Source: Paenibacillus oryzae (GTDB taxonomy: Bacteria; Bacillota; Bacilli; Paenibacillales; Paenibacillaceae). From it: a stretch of 52,719 nucleotides of DNA. The notes below the pieces were generated by a model that was not told the DNA's origin, ran no database searches, and saw nothing but the letters and a program-made list of their open reading frames with translations. Made by a program: the position numbers and the translations under genes. Shown one piece after another: positions 1 through 11,023 of this stretch; the first letter of the stretch is position 1; every line of letters begins with the position of its first letter. The stretch covers positions 736 through 53,454 of the forward strand of contig NZ_LYPA01000044.1 in assembly GCF_001675045.1 (NCBI RefSeq). The letters run 5' to 3'.

Positions 1-28
1 TCCCGGTGCGGAATGGCCATCGCCAAGC

Positions 29-75
29 ACAAACAGCCTACCGTACGTATGAGACGGTAGGCTGTTTGTTGTTTT
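29..75 (+). terminator. Rho-independent terminator of an upstream gene
   Basis: A perfect 16-bp inverted repeat (arms 29-44 and 54-69, 9-nt loop) is followed by a T-rich tract on the plus strand. It probably ends a plus-strand gene lying just left of the window. There is no matching T-run on the minus strand, so it should work in one direction. Confidence 0.8.
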
Positions 76-109
76 ACGTCATGGGGCGTTCCAGAAAGCC
101 TATAAAATG

Positions 110-138
110 CAAGTTGCCTGCATTAGGCAGGCAACTTG
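110..138 (-). terminator. Hairpin, possible terminator of the chemotaxis receptor gene
   Basis: A perfect 12-bp inverted repeat (110-121 and 127-138) has a 5-nt loop. Read on the minus strand it is followed by a short T-rich stretch (cattttat), which fits a weak terminator about 130 nt beyond the stop of the minus-strand receptor gene. The T-run is poor, so the role is tentative. Confidence 0.5.
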
Positions 139-267
139 TTGGAATGTTCGTTAAAACAAAAGTAACAAACTACATATTGAGTTCATATTGAGTTAAACAT
201 CAAATCGCTACCAGGTTACTCAACAAGTGGTGTGATTGATGGAGACATACTGGGTGCTGCAGAGCTG

Positions 268-1962
268 TTAGACGGTGAAGCGGCTAACTGTGGTTTGCAG
301 CTGGTCAGCTATTTGAGACAAGGTTTGTGCCGCGGCTGATACTTCTTCCATGGAGGATAGCTGCTCCTGGGTGGACGCTGTAACTTGCTCTGTGCCGGCA
401 GCAGTGTTTTCGGTTACGCCAGATATAACCTTCATGGCATGTGCCATCTGTTCAACTCCTGCAGTCATTTGCTGAATTGCAGAGGAAACCTCGACCGTAT
501 CGACTGCCACTGCGTTAACAGCTTCGCTTATGTGTTGGAAGGACTCGCCTGCGACATGAACGGTGTTTAGGCCCGCCTGTACTTCCTCTGAAACGTTATT
601 CATTGACTCGGCAGCTTTATCTACGCCATTTGCTATGGAGCTGATTAAAGATGAGATTTGTTCTGCAGATTGGGCGGATTGCTGTGACAGTTTACGTACT
701 TCCCCTGCTACAACCTCGAATCCGCGTCCATGTTCTCCGGCTCTTGCTGCTTCAATAGAAGCGTTCAAGGCGAGCAAATTGGTTTGTGTTGCGATATCGG
801 TAATGGTTTCGATGATTTGACGGATTTCTTTGGAATGACCGCCTAACTCATCTACGATCAAGCTTAAGCCTTTAACCTTCGTTTGAATCGCATTCATTTG
901 TTGTACGGCAGTTGTAATGGATTGGTTTCCGATATCCGCTTTTTGAGTGGCTTCATCGGCTTTGGTGGAAACGTTCTGTGTGCTTGCCGCAATTTGTTGG
1001 AAGCCCGCGGACATTTCGTTGGTTGTTTGCAGGCCATCCGTTACCAGCTGTACCTGAGTGTCGGAGCCCGATGCCAAATCTTGCATCGTTGTAGCGATCT
1101 GCTCTGTGACGCTTGTTGCTTGTCCGGCATTTGCATTTAACTCTTCTGCAGCTTCAGTTACTTGTTTCGAGCCTTCGTTGACTTGAATGATCATAGACTT
1201 CAGGTTGTTAGACATTAAATTAAATGTACTGGCTAGCTGGCCGATCTCATCATTGCTTTTCATTTGAATTTTATCTCCGGTTAAATCACCAGAGGCAATT
1301 TTTTGGGCGATGCGGGAAATCGATACAAGAGGAGTTGCAATCATTTTGCCCATTATTAAAGCAATGACGACCCCTAGTGCAATTGCTATAATGCCCAAAA
1401 TAATGATTAGGCTTTCCATGCTTTTGATCGTGTTGTTGGATTCCTCAACGCCTGCTTCCATTTGTTGCGCCTGATACCAGATCATATTATCCAAAGCTTC
1501 CTCAAGCTCCATAATTTTCTGTCGATTTTCGGTTACGATAAGGTCTATCGCCCCCTGCTGATTATCGGCATTTTTGTAATCGACCAGCTTTAATACCAGA
1601 CTGTGATATTCAGATTCCAGTTTTTCAGTTTGGTCAAGCATATCTTTCATATCAGTCGATTTAGAGGTTTGCCTTAATTGATTCATCATTTGAACAAACT
1701 GGTCATGTGTGCTGCGTATATTGTTGAACGAAGGTTCGTCGCCCATCAGAACATAACCTCGTGCTGCGATTTGCTGCGATTTTGCCGTTATGAGCATATC
1801 CTTGATATGTATAACCTTCTGGACGCGATCATCCAGTAGCTTCGTATATGTACGATCCAACGTAAATACTTGGTACAAGCCTAACAAGATGATCATAATA
1901 AGTAATGCAATCACTGCCGAAAATCCAGTAAAAAGCTTGGTGCGAATCGTCATGTTTCTCAT
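268..1962 (-). CDS. Methyl-accepting chemotaxis protein
   Basis: This is a transmembrane chemoreceptor that should signal to CheA/CheW. In order it shows a first membrane segment at about residues 7-27, an extracellular four-helix-bundle-like sensor, a second membrane segment at about 185-207, a HAMP linker, and a long cytoplasmic coiled coil. The coiled coil holds the conserved hairpin tip, including [20 protein letters not shown]. Two methylation helices rich in Glu/Gln flank the tip. The start at 1962 (MRNMTIRTK) is chosen because GGGAGG lies 6 nt upstream; the longer frame from a TTG at 1983 would place this site inside the gene. A GCCGAAAT box at 2064-2071 (minus strand) resembles a sigma-D -10 but lacks a good -35. 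The 564-aa length is normal, and the ligand cannot be predicted. Confidence 0.95.
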   Translation of the reverse strand: MRNMTIRTKLFTGFSAVIALLIMIILLGLYQVFTLDRTYTKLLDDRVQKVIHIKDMLITAKSQQIAARGYVLMGDEPSFNNIRSTHDQFVQMMNQLRQTSKSTDMKDMLDQTEKLESEYHSLVLKLVDYKNADNQQGAIDLIVTENRQKIMELEEALDNMIWYQAQQMEAGVEESNNTIKSMESLIIILGIIAIALGVVIALIMGKMIATPLVSISRIAQKIASGDLTGDKIQMKSNDEIGQLASTFNLMSNNLKSMIIQVNEGSKQVTEAAEELNANAGQATSVTEQIATTMQDLASGSDTQVQLVTDGLQTTNEMSAGFQQIAASTQNVSTKADEATQKADIGNQSITTAVQQMNAIQTKVKGLSLIVDELGGHSKEIRQIIETITDIATQTNLLALNASIEAARAGEHGRGFEVVAGEVRKLSQQSAQSAEQISSLISSIANGVDKAAESMNNVSEEVQAGLNTVHVAGESFQHISEAVNAVAVDTVEVSSAIQQMTAGVEQMAHAMKVISGVTENTAAGTEQVTASTQEQLSSMEEVSAAAQTLSQIADQLQTTVSRFTV

Positions 1963-2232
1963 AAGCTGCCTCCCGTTTTCCAAGTAAGATAATAGTTAGA
2001 TAGATGAACGAATAGAGATAATCATAACATATGTAGTGCCTAAACACTATTTTGTGCATGTATATTTCGGCAATGCAGTTCTTAATGCCTGCTTTTTAGC
2101 AAAAAAAATGTTTTAAAGTCAGATTAAACGGTTTTTATATGATATAGTTTTGAATCAACAGGAACTGCATCGCGTGATGAGGTACAGCTAGAGATGTTAG
2201 GCTTCAGATAAAGCGAATGGGAGTTGGATTAT

Positions 2233-3450
2233 ATGGGTGTAGAGCTGCGTATTGGACGGTTGGAGCCAGCCGGTTTCGAGGAAAGTCTGGAGTTGTCCCA
2301 ATTTGCATTTCAATATAAGTTGACCCCGGCCGAGCTGGAGGATATGAAAGTTCTTTATCAGGAAGAACCCGCAGATCGCTGGATTGTTTATGATGGAAAA
2401 AGCATAGCGGCAAAAGCCACCGTACTGGATTTGAAGTTTTATGTAGGCGGACGCGTCATTAAAGCCGGGGGAGTGGCCGGAGTCGCGACATGGCCAGAAT
2501 ATCGGAGACAAGGGCTGGTATCCCGTTTGCTGGTACATTCATTACAAGAGATGAAAGCCAAAGGGCAAGTGTTATCTATGCTGTCTCCTTTTGAAGTAGG
2601 TTTTTACCGAAAATTCGGCTGGGAGCTATATACCGACAAAAAGAAATATACGCTTACCGTTGCGCAGCTGCCGCCGCGCGTCCCCTATTCCGGAAAGATG
2701 GAACGGAGAAGCAGCCGCGACAGCCTTCATGATTTATATCATGCCGTTGCATCGCGTTATAATGGCAGCCTGGTCAGAACTCCGCTGTGGTGGAAGCATC
2801 ATGCCAGGGGAGGCAATGAGGCGCAAGCTGCTGTATATGTTGACCAAGGCGGGCGGGATCGGGGGTATCTGCTGTATTCGGTAAAGGACAGGCAGCTTGT
2901 AGTCCATGAGCTGATGGCTCTGGACCATCAGGCCGAAATGGCGATATGGAGCTTCATCGGACAGCATGACTCCATGATTAAGGAAGTACGGATAGAAGTG
3001 CCGATAGATGATACTTTGCCTGACAGGCTGCCCGATCCCAGAATCACGCAGGAAATAGTGCCTTATTTTATGGCGCGGATCGTGGATGTGGAGTCCTTTT
3101 TGCGGCAATATCCGTTTGAGAGCGGTACTAGGCACGACCTGTTCAAGCTCTGTATTACGGATAAGTATGCGCCTTGGAATGAAGGCATATATGAGCTGGC
3201 TATAAACGCTAAAGGGGAAGTACAAGTTCAGAAGCTGAGTATACAGGGTGAAGATGGACGATTTCAAAAGGATACATTGGATGATTCTGTTATAAGCGCA
3301 GATATAGGAGCGCTTGTTATGCTTCTGCTAGGTTATCGCAGTGGTAAACAATTATCGGCTTCTGGCCTTATTTGCGGCAGCCCGGAGTCGATAAATCGCT
3401 TACAATGCCGTATACCCGAACAAACTACGTGGCTGCCTGATTTTTTCTAA
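2233..3450 (+). CDS. GNAT family N-acetyltransferase, Eis-like
   Basis: About 405 aa. The N-terminal half has the GNAT acetyl-CoA site: GVAGVATWPEYRRQG leads into a helix with VSRLL, followed by a FYRKFGWE motif typical of Eis-like proteins. The C-terminal half matches the second GNAT-like and sterol-carrier-like parts of the Eis family (COG4552) in size and order. Such enzymes acetylate amines on small molecules or proteins; the substrate here is unknown. The start at ATG 2233 is preferred over the TTG at 2224 because GGGAG (2219-2223) abuts the TTG but lies 9 nt before the ATG. It stands alone, with no clear terminator before the guaB promoter. Confidence 0.85.
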   Translation: MGVELRIGRLEPAGFEESLELSQFAFQYKLTPAELEDMKVLYQEEPADRWIVYDGKSIAAKATVLDLKFYVGGRVIKAGGVAGVATWPEYRRQGLVSRLLVHSLQEMKAKGQVLSMLSPFEVGFYRKFGWELYTDKKKYTLTVAQLPPRVPYSGKMERRSSRDSLHDLYHAVASRYNGSLVRTPLWWKHHARGGNEAQAAVYVDQGGRDRGYLLYSVKDRQLVVHELMALDHQAEMAIWSFIGQHDSMIKEVRIEVPIDDTLPDRLPDPRITQEIVPYFMARIVDVESFLRQYPFESGTRHDLFKLCITDKYAPWNEGIYELAINAKGEVQVQKLSIQGEDGRFQKDTLDDSVISADIGALVMLLLGYRSGKQLSASGLICGSPESINRLQCRIPEQTTWLPDFF

Positions 3451-3516
3451 GCAAATGAAGGGGCAAGCTTAGGTTGAAGGCAGGAAACAAGCGGCTTCCG
3501 GGGCTTTTAATCCTCC

Positions 3517-3545
3517 TTGACAGCCCCTACCCCCTCTGCTAATAT
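3517..3545 (+). promoter_or_regulatory. Sigma-A promoter of guaB
   Basis: TTGACA (3517-3522), a 17-bp spacer and TAATAT (3540-3545) form a near-consensus promoter about 50 bp before the guaB start codon. The short leader has no room for a riboswitch. Confidence 0.85.
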
Positions 3546-3579
3546 TGCTAATAATATACGTGAGAGGCATCATAATTAA

Positions 3580-5052
<1,473 letters not shown>

Positions 5053-5127
5053 AAGTTTGGTTTCAAAATGTACGGTTTCTAGTACCATGAGACATGCTTC
5101 GCAATCAGTGATCATATCCAGACAAAA

Positions 5128-5180
5128 GCCAAATCGGTACATGTCCCAATCGGGATGTGCCGGTTTGGTTTTTCCATTTT
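5128..5180 (+). terminator. Terminator after guaB
   Basis: An imperfect stem pairs CCAAATCGGTACATGTCCC with GGGATGTGCCGGTTTGG across a 4-nt loop. It is followed directly by a T-run, 75 nt past the guaB stop. Confidence 0.75.
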
Positions 5181-5252
5181 TTAAAGAGGTTTAACAGGGG
5201 TGCTTACCTATGTTACAATTATGAACGTATAATTTAATGCGGAAATGGGGAA

Positions 5253-6569
5253 ATGATTGTGAAAGCAAAGGGAAGACCGTTTCGATTCTGGTCGCTAATG
5301 GCCGCTTGTCTAATGATTTGGACGGCCGTCTTGTCGCAGGGTGCATCAACCGCACTCGCAGTCGGATATAATAATCGGCCTAGCACGGAAAATGCTCTGG
5401 GCTTGCAGGTGAAAGCAGCGATATTGATCGAAGCGGACTCGGGGCAGGTTCTGTTCCAGGTTAATCCGGATGAGGCTCTTCCTCTTGCAAGCATGACAAA
5501 GCTGATGACGGAGTATATCGTTCTGAAGGAAATTTCGACAGGCCGGCTTAGCTGGGATGAGAAGATTACAGTAAGCGCGGATGCTGCTAATACGCTTCCG
5601 ATCGAGTCACAGATATATCTTGCGGCTGGCGACATCCATACAGTGAAGGAGCTGTATACCGCTATGGCGGTAGGCTCGGCAAATGATGCCACCAAGCAGC
5701 TTGCGATTACGGTTGCCGGGAGTATCGACGGTTTTGTAGCCAAGATGAACGAAACAGCCAAGGAGCTTGGTTTAACAACGGCAGTGTTTCACAGTACGAC
5801 TGGATTTGAAGTTACCGAAACTGAGGAGCTATCTGTCATGTCCGCAGGTGACATTGCCAAGCTTGCCCGTGTTATTTTGAAGGAGCATCCCGAATTTCTG
5901 GAGTTTTCTAGCATTTCCAAATATCAATTTAGAACACGGGACAAGTCCCCTATCGTCAACATCAACTCCATGCTTCAAACCCATACCGATGCAGCCTTTA
6001 AGCCGCTAACCTATCAAGGCGTGGATGGCATGAAGACTGGTTTTACCGAAAAGGCGGGTTACAACTTTGCGGGCACGGTCATGCGGAATGATTTGCGCTT
6101 TATTAGCGTGGTCATGGATACGGCAACAAAAAATACCCGTTTCTATGAAACGGCGAAGCTTTATGACTATGCTTACGGCGCTTTTGAGAAAAAAACGGCG
6201 CTTCCGCCTAAGACGGTTGTAGAAGGCCTTGAAACGGTAAAAATAAAAAAAGGCGTCAATAAGACGGTGCCTATTGTAACAGACAAAGACATTACGTTTA
6301 TCGTCAAAAAAGACGCCGAGCCCAAAATCGAAATGACCGCAAGTCAGGTGATGCCGGAAGAGGAGCTTATCGCTCCGCTAGCTGCAGGCACCAAAGTGGG
6401 TACAGTTACTTATACGTATAGCGATGAGGCAACAGGTAAAGATTTATCTTATACCGTTAATCTGGTTACGGCGGAGAAAGCGGAAAAAGCGGGCTGGTTC
6501 AAGCTCTTTTTCAGGGCAATCGGCGACTTTTTTGCAGGCTTGTTCGACAGCATCGTAAATTTGTTCTAA
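5253..6569 (+). CDS. dacA: D-alanyl-D-alanine carboxypeptidase (PBP5 type)
   Basis: A low-molecular-mass penicillin-binding protein that trims the terminal D-Ala from peptidoglycan stem peptides outside the membrane. A signal peptide covers about residues 1-37. The three catalytic motifs are SMTK (80-83, acylated serine first), SAN (142-144) and KTG (261-263). A PBP5 C-terminal beta domain and an amphipathic C-terminal helix (from about 413, WFKLFFRAIGDFFAGLF) follow; such helices anchor these enzymes to the membrane. The frame opens at ATG 5253, but GGGG (5247-5250) is only 2 nt away. A GTG at 5259 has an 8-nt spacing and may be the true start. It sits between guaB and pdxS and is apparently transcribed separately from pdxS. 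Confidence 0.96.
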   Translation: MIVKAKGRPFRFWSLMAACLMIWTAVLSQGASTALAVGYNNRPSTENALGLQVKAAILIEADSGQVLFQVNPDEALPLASMTKLMTEYIVLKEISTGRLSWDEKITVSADAANTLPIESQIYLAAGDIHTVKELYTAMAVGSANDATKQLAITVAGSIDGFVAKMNETAKELGLTTAVFHSTTGFEVTETEELSVMSAGDIAKLARVILKEHPEFLEFSSISKYQFRTRDKSPIVNINSMLQTHTDAAFKPLTYQGVDGMKTGFTEKAGYNFAGTVMRNDLRFISVVMDTATKNTRFYETAKLYDYAYGAFEKKTALPPKTVVEGLETVKIKKGVNKTVPIVTDKDITFIVKKDAEPKIEMTASQVMPEEELIAPLAAGTKVGTVTYTYSDEATGKDLSYTVNLVTAEKAEKAGWFKLFFRAIGDFFAGLFDSIVNLF

Positions 6570-6597
6570 ATCCGAGTCCATAACATGGACATAAGGC

Positions 6598-6626
6598 TTG
6601 TCGATTATCCGCTGTTCCTGTAAAAT
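6598..6626 (+). promoter_or_regulatory. Promoter of pdxST
   Basis: TTGTCG (6598-6603), a 17-bp spacer and TAAAAT (6621-6626) lie about 65 bp before pdxS. A small palindrome (GTCCAT-AAC-ATGGAC, 6576-6590) sits just upstream and could be a protein site, though that is speculative. Confidence 0.7.
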
Positions 6627-6689
6627 CAATGGTTAGAGCAACTGCGGTAATTATATATTTTGATGGATAAAATAGGAGGCACGAAGCTA

Positions 6690-7571
6690 ATGGAGACAGG
6701 TACATCGCGCGTTAAACGCGGTATGGCAGAAATGCAAAAAGGCGGCGTCATTATGGACGTCATGAATGCGGAGCAAGCTAAGGTTGCAGAAGCGGCAGGC
6801 GCAACGGCGGTTATGGCGCTAGAGCGGGTTCCATCCGACATTCGTGCGGCGGGCGGCGTTGCCCGCATGGCTGACCCTACAATCGTGGAAGAGGTTATGA
6901 AGGTTGTTTCCATCCCGGTTATGGCAAAGGCTCGTATCGGCCATTACGTAGAGGCTAAAGTGCTGGAATCCATGGGCGTTGACTACATCGACGAAAGCGA
7001 AGTTTTGACCCCTGCGGATGAAATTTTCCATATTAGCAAAAATGAATTCACCATTCCTTTCGTTTGCGGGGCCAAGGATCTGGGAGAGGCGCTTCGCCGT
7101 ATTCAGGAAGGCGCGGCAATGCTTCGTACAAAAGGCGAGCCGGGAACGGGCAACATCGTAGAGGCTGTTCGCCACCTTCGCTTGATTAATGGTCAAATTC
7201 GCAAAATTCAAGGCTTGTCGAAGGACGAGCTTTACAATGAAGCCAAGCTGCTGGGTGTTCCTTACGACCTGCTGCTGGGCGTACACGAGACAGGCAAGCT
7301 GCCTGTCGTCAACTTTGCTGCTGGCGGCGTAGCAACGCCATCCGATGCAGCACTGATGATGCATTTGGGCGCTGACGGCGTATTCGTTGGCTCCGGTATT
7401 TTCAAATCGGACAGCCCTGAGAAATTCGCTCGTGCGATTGTAGAAGCAACCACTCATTACCAGGATTACAAGCTGATCGCTGAAGTGTCGAAAAACCTGG
7501 GCACACCGATGAAAGGCATCGAAATCTCCAAGCTGAACGCCGCTGAGCGTATGCAGGACCGCGGCATTTAG
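6690..7571 (+). CDS. pdxS: Pyridoxal 5'-phosphate synthase, synthase subunit
   Basis: This is the PLP-forming subunit of the ribose-5-phosphate-dependent vitamin B6 pathway. It combines ribose 5-phosphate, glyceraldehyde 3-phosphate and ammonia delivered by PdxT. The 293-aa (beta/alpha)8 barrel shows the family's key residues: Asp23 (VIMDVMN), Lys80 (MAKARIGH) and Lys148 ([10 protein letters not shown]). The phosphate-site segments [10 protein letters not shown] and [12 protein letters not shown] are also present. The start at 6690 is set by AGGAGG at 6674-6679; the frame extends 10 codons further upstream without a better site. It is followed by pdxT after a hairpin-containing gap. Confidence 0.98.
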   Translation: METGTSRVKRGMAEMQKGGVIMDVMNAEQAKVAEAAGATAVMALERVPSDIRAAGGVARMADPTIVEEVMKVVSIPVMAKARIGHYVEAKVLESMGVDYIDESEVLTPADEIFHISKNEFTIPFVCGAKDLGEALRRIQEGAAMLRTKGEPGTGNIVEAVRHLRLINGQIRKIQGLSKDELYNEAKLLGVPYDLLLGVHETGKLPVVNFAAGGVATPSDAALMMHLGADGVFVGSGIFKSDSPEKFARAIVEATTHYQDYKLIAEVSKNLGTPMKGIEISKLNAAERMQDRGI

Positions 7572-7601
7572 TCCACAGCAATTTATACGGATCAATTCCA
7601 A

Positions 7602-7658
7602 GCCGGTCTGTCCATTAGGGCGTGTATGCAAACATGCCCTTGGAGAGGCCGGCCTTTT
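7602..7658 (+). terminator. Hairpin between pdxS and pdxT (partial terminator)
   Basis: An outer stem (GCCGGTCTGTCC with GGAGAGGCCGGC, 7602-7613 and 7642-7653) encloses an inner hairpin (AGGGCGTGT with AACATGCCCT). It is followed by CTTTTAAAAAAGG, so only a short T-run follows. It may let part of the transcription through or protect the pdxS mRNA 3' end, giving more PdxS than PdxT. That role is inferred. Confidence 0.55.
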
Positions 7659-7677
7659 AAAAAAGGATGGCGACATT

Positions 7678-8265
7678 ATGTTGAAAATAGGAGTATTGGC
7701 GCTGCAAGGGGCAGTTTCGGAGCATATCCGCAGCCTGGAATCGGCGGGCGCTGAAGCCGTCGCCGTCAAGCGCACGGAGGAGCTGCAAGACCTTCATGGT
7801 CTTGTTATACCGGGGGGAGAAAGCACAACCATCGGCAAGCTGATGCGGAAATACGGCTTTATGGATGCGGTGCGCGATTTTGCTGCGCAAGGCAAGCCGG
7901 TTTTTGGAACCTGCGCGGGCCTTATTATTTTGGCAAGTGAAATTGAAGGCCAGGAGGAAGCTCATCTTGGCTTGATGAATATGACGGTTGCGCGCAATGC
8001 TTTTGGCCGTCAGCGGGAAAGCTTTGAAACGGATCTTGACGTTAAAGGCATAGACAATCCCATTCGTGCGGTCTTCATCCGCGCTCCCCTGATTAAATCG
8101 GTTGGAGCAGGCGTTGAGGTTTTGTCGACTTACAAGGGCGAAATCGTGACAGCGCGCCAAGGGCGTTTCCTGGCTGCCTCCTATCATCCGGAATTAACGG
8201 ATGACTACCGTCTTCATGCTTATTTTCTGGAGATGGCGAAGGAAGCGGCAGCGTCGAAGGCTTAA
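7678..8265 (+). CDS. pdxT: Pyridoxal 5'-phosphate synthase, glutaminase subunit
   Basis: A class I glutamine amidotransferase that hydrolyses glutamine and passes ammonia to PdxS. The 195-aa length is standard. The triad is visible: nucleophile Cys79 in GTCAGL, with His170 and Glu172 in SYHPEL. The oxyanion-region motif PGGESTT is also present. It starts at ATG 7678 after a GGATGG-type site. It lies downstream of pdxS and 68 nt ahead of serS. Confidence 0.98.
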   Translation: MLKIGVLALQGAVSEHIRSLESAGAEAVAVKRTEELQDLHGLVIPGGESTTIGKLMRKYGFMDAVRDFAAQGKPVFGTCAGLIILASEIEGQEEAHLGLMNMTVARNAFGRQRESFETDLDVKGIDNPIRAVFIRAPLIKSVGAGVEVLSTYKGEIVTARQGRFLAASYHPELTDDYRLHAYFLEMAKEAAASKA

Positions 8266-8333
8266 AGGAAACGACAGGATGGGCCGTTCAGGCAGAGGAA
8301 TGCCGGAGGCGATATGGAGAGGGGCTTACAAAT

Positions 8334-9614
8334 ATGTTGGATGTTAAATTGCTGCGCGCAGAATGGGAGAAGCTGGAGAAGGGGCTTGGCGACCGTGGCG
8401 TGTCCATGGAGCTGGTTGCCGATTTCCCAAGACTGGATGAAAAACGCCGCAGCTTGATTATGGAAACGGAGCAGCTCAAAAACCGGCGTAATACGGTTTC
8501 GCAAGAAGTGGCGAAGCTGAAAAAATCGGGCGGCGATGCGGAAGCTCTCATTTTGGAAATGAGAGAGGTTGGCGACCGGATCAAGGAAATCGACGATGAG
8601 CTTAGAGTTTTGGAGGAGCAAGTGAATGGTCTTTTGCTTGCTATTCCTAACCTGCCCCATGAAAGCGTGCCGGTAGGCGCATCCGAAGACGATAACGTGG
8701 AAGTGCGCCGCGTCGGGGAACCAACAGCCTTTGCCTTCGAGCCAAAAGCGCATTATGATGTGGCGGCGGAGCTGGGCCTGCTGGACTTTGAACGGGCTGC
8801 CAAGGTGACAGGCTCGCGTTTTGTATTTTATCGCGGCTTGGGCGCTCGTCTGGAGCGTGCTTTGATTAACTTTATGATGGATTTGCATAGCGATCGTCAT
8901 GGCTATGACGAGGTGCTTCCGCCTTATATTATCAATCGCGACAGTCTGGTGGGAACGGGCCAGCTTCCGAAATTTTCGGAGGATTTGTTCAAGCTGGAGG
9001 GTTCGGACTATTTCCTGACGCCGACCGCAGAAGTGCCGGTAACTAATCTCTATCGCGATGAAATTCTGGATGCAGGGGAATTGCCTAAACGTTTTGTGGC
9101 GTACAGCGCTTGTTTCCGCTCCGAAGCGGGAGCTGCGGGCCGGGATACACGCGGCCTGATTCGTCAGCATCAATTCAATAAGGTTGAGCTGGTTAAAGTG
9201 ACCAAGCCGGAGGAATCCTATGAAGAGCTGGAGAAAATGACAGCCGATGCTGAACGCGTGCTGCAGCTTCTGGGCTTGCCATATCGTGTTTTGGCTCTTT
9301 GTACGGGGGATATGGGCTTCTCCGCTGCCAAAACCTACGATCTTGAGGTTTGGCTGCCAAGCGCGGGTACATACCGTGAGATTTCCTCTTGTTCGAACTG
9401 CGAGGACTTTCAGGCTCGCCGCGCTGCACTTCGTTTCCGCCGGGAACCGAAGAGCAAACCGGAATTCGCGCATACGCTGAATGGCTCCGGACTTGCGGTA
9501 GGCCGTACGGTTGCCGCCATTCTGGAAAATTATCAGCAAGAGGATGGAACAGTGATTGTTCCTGAGGCGCTTCGTCCTTACATGGGCGGTCTTGAAGTTA
9601 TCGCGCCGCGATAA
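8334..9614 (+). CDS. serS: Seryl-tRNA synthetase
   Basis: This class II synthetase charges tRNA-Ser with serine. The 426 aa comprise an N-terminal two-helix coiled-coil arm (about residues 28-105) that recognises the long variable arm of tRNA-Ser, then the catalytic domain. Motif 2 is around [20 protein letters not shown], and motif 3 is [17 protein letters not shown] near the C terminus. The start is ATG 8334 after GGAGAGGGG. The short gap after pdxT shows no T-box leader. A cognate tRNA-Ser gene follows directly, as in Bacillus. Confidence 0.98.
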   Translation: MLDVKLLRAEWEKLEKGLGDRGVSMELVADFPRLDEKRRSLIMETEQLKNRRNTVSQEVAKLKKSGGDAEALILEMREVGDRIKEIDDELRVLEEQVNGLLLAIPNLPHESVPVGASEDDNVEVRRVGEPTAFAFEPKAHYDVAAELGLLDFERAAKVTGSRFVFYRGLGARLERALINFMMDLHSDRHGYDEVLPPYIINRDSLVGTGQLPKFSEDLFKLEGSDYFLTPTAEVPVTNLYRDEILDAGELPKRFVAYSACFRSEAGAAGRDTRGLIRQHQFNKVELVKVTKPEESYEELEKMTADAERVLQLLGLPYRVLALCTGDMGFSAAKTYDLEVWLPSAGTYREISSCSNCEDFQARRAALRFRREPKSKPEFAHTLNGSGLAVGRTVAAILENYQQEDGTVIVPEALRPYMGGLEVIAPR

Positions 9615-9689
9615 GCCAAGCTGTGTTGCAGATTAATCACAAATCGCATCTTAAAATTAGCCACAGGTCGAGCTGGGAGCAAAAAGAAG

Positions 9690-9719
9690 TTGCACTTCAA
9701 TTTTGACCTGTGGTACAAT
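9690..9719 (+). promoter_or_regulatory. Promoter of tRNA-Ser
   Basis: TTGCAC (9690-9695), an 18-bp spacer and TACAAT (9714-9719) lie 25 bp before the mature tRNA. A second TTGACC at 9704-9709 has no good -10 partner. Confidence 0.55.
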
Positions 9720-9743
9720 ACCTTTTGTTACACTTATTATTGC

Positions 9744-9832
9744 GGAGAGGTACCGAAGCGGTCATAACGGGGCGGTCTTGAAAACCGTTAGGGTGCAAGC
9801 CCACAAGGGTTCGAATCCCTTCCTCTCCGCCA
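9744..9832 (+). tRNA. tRNA-Ser(UGA)
   Basis: An 89-nt class II tRNA with encoded CCA. The acceptor GGAGAGG (9744-9750) pairs with CCTCTCC (9822-9828). The anticodon stem GCGGT/ACCGT encloses loop CTTGAAA with anticodon TGA at 9779-9781, which reads UCA. A long variable arm and a normal T arm (AAGGG-TTCGAAT-CCCTT) are present. From 9769 to the end it is identical to a second copy at 19800-19864, so this gene is the attachment site of the element that follows. The gene itself stays intact. Confidence 0.97.
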
Positions 9833-9833
9833 G
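9769..9833 (+). repeat. Left attachment repeat (attL) inside tRNA-Ser
   Basis: This 65-bp sequence runs from the anticodon-arm side of tRNA-Ser to one base past CCA and is identical to 19800-19864. The homology starts at GGGGCGGTCTTG and ends at CCAG. Confidence 0.95.
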
Positions 9834-9882
9834 TTTACTTAAAATGCTCATCGCGCAAGGGATTGCGGCGATATTGACTGAA

Positions 9883-9922
9883 ACGCACTTGACTGTTGAA
9901 CAGCGGTCTGGTGCGTTTTTTT
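9883..9922 (+). terminator. Element-supplied terminator behind tRNA-Ser
   Basis: ACGCAC (9883-9888) pairs with GTGCGT (9911-9916), with an inner CTGTT/AACAG helix. An unbroken T-run at 9915-9921 follows. It lies inside the element and replaces the chromosomal tRNA terminator that insertion moved to 19881-19916. Confidence 0.7.
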
Positions 9923-9932
9923 GTGTTAGTGA

Positions 9933-9954
9933 CCGTTAGAGGATAATCTAACGG
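9933..9954 (+). promoter_or_regulatory. Perfect inverted repeat touching the integrase ribosome site
   Basis: CCGTTAGA (9933-9940) and TCTAACGG (9947-9954) flank GGATAA. The right arm runs into the Shine-Dalgarno sequence GGGAGG of the integrase gene. It could be a repressor or excisionase operator, or an RNA hairpin that lowers integrase translation. Confidence 0.5.
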
Positions 9955-9967
9955 GAGGTACGGAAAT

Positions 9968-11023
9968 ATGAGCGTAAGTACAGGCAAAACACCGCATAAA
10001 CGCGGGCAAAGGAAAAATACATTGGATATACCACAGCGGTTTTTAGACCGTCTAACTCCTACGGTCTTGGAAACGCCGCGCTCTACGCAACAAAAAGTTG
10101 AAGAAGCCCCGAATGAGACGTTGACTCTAAACAAGCTGTTTAACCGTTATTACACCGCACGGCAAGCGGCGGGAGCGGCAGAACGCACCTTGGAAGACTA
10201 CAGGAAACACATGAATTGGTTTCGCTGTTTCTTGGCATCAGAGTACAGCGGTCTAGATAACTTTGTACCTAATCGCGATGTAATTCGTTCGTGGATTTCA
10301 CATATGTTGACGGTGCAGAAGTTAAAGCCCTCCACAATAAACATCAGATTGAGAACGGTTAAAGCCATGTTTAACTGGGCGATAACTGAGGGAATTATAA
10401 AGGAATCCCCGTTCGACAATGTAGAATTGCTGAGAGTCCCCGAAGAGGATTTTCAAGTGATTTCAAAAATACAGGAACGGAAGCTGTTTAATTGTTGTGA
10501 GCTTACGACTTTCACAGGATTGCGCGATGCGCTGTTAATGTCATTCCTGCTTGATACAGGTTTGCGTATTGGGGAATGTATGCGGATTTTTGCAGAAGAA
10601 GTTGATTTGCAGAACCGTTCGGCATCTGTTCGGGCAGAGTCGGCTAAAACCAGAAAAGCGCGATTGGTTTATTTCGGCTCAAGGACACAAGAATTATTGG
10701 TCATTTATCTGGCTTGGCATGAGCAAAACGGACAGGCTCCAAACCTGTTCCTCAACGAATACGGTCAGCCGTTGGACAAAAATTGGGCAACGAGATGTAT
10801 CAGTTTCATAGGCAAGCGGGCAAAAATTGCTGGTGTTCGAATTAGCCCTCATACATTCCGACATACGTTTGCAACACGTTATATAAAAGCAACGGGCGAC
10901 CCGTTTTCATTACGTCGATTGCTTGGGCATTCCTCCATGGAAATGGTCAATCGTTACGTTAATCAGGATGCCTCCGATGTTCGTGAGCAGTATGAAAAGT
11001 TCATGAGCAGGGGGAACGAATAA
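9968..11023 (+). CDS. int: Tyrosine recombinase (integrase) of the element
   Basis: A 351-aa site-specific recombinase expected to integrate and excise the element at tRNA-Ser. An N-terminal SAM-like core-binding domain lies at about residues 52-150. The catalytic domain shows Arg200 (TGLRIGE), His295 and Arg298 (HTFRHTF), His321 (LLGHSSM) and nucleophile Tyr330 (NRYVNQ). A catalytic-lysine candidate is in the segment around 227. The start at ATG 9968 follows GGGAGG at proper spacing. It lies directly inside attL, the usual place for such genes. Its stop overlaps the start of the next small gene by one base. Codons 33-36 contain GGTCTTGGAAA, similar to the anticodon-loop part of the att repeat. 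Confidence 0.95.
   Translation: MSVSTGKTPHKRGQRKNTLDIPQRFLDRLTPTVLETPRSTQQKVEEAPNETLTLNKLFNRYYTARQAAGAAERTLEDYRKHMNWFRCFLASEYSGLDNFVPNRDVIRSWISHMLTVQKLKPSTINIRLRTVKAMFNWAITEGIIKESPFDNVELLRVPEEDFQVISKIQERKLFNCCELTTFTGLRDALLMSFLLDTGLRIGECMRIFAEEVDLQNRSASVRAESAKTRKARLVYFGSRTQELLVIYLAWHEQNGQAPNLFLNEYGQPLDKNWATRCISFIGKRAKIAGVRISPHTFRHTFATRYIKATGDPFSLRRLLGHSSMEMVNRYVNQDASDVREQYEKFMSRGNE

Noticed and set aside
8266..8333. T-box leader before serS
   Set aside because: The gap is only 68 nt and lacks a specifier loop or antiterminator motif.
8262..9539. A 425-codon minus-strand frame opposite serS
   Set aside because: Its composition (many Arg, His, Gln, Phe) is typical of antisense shadows of a well-conserved gene. 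serS explains the sequence fully.
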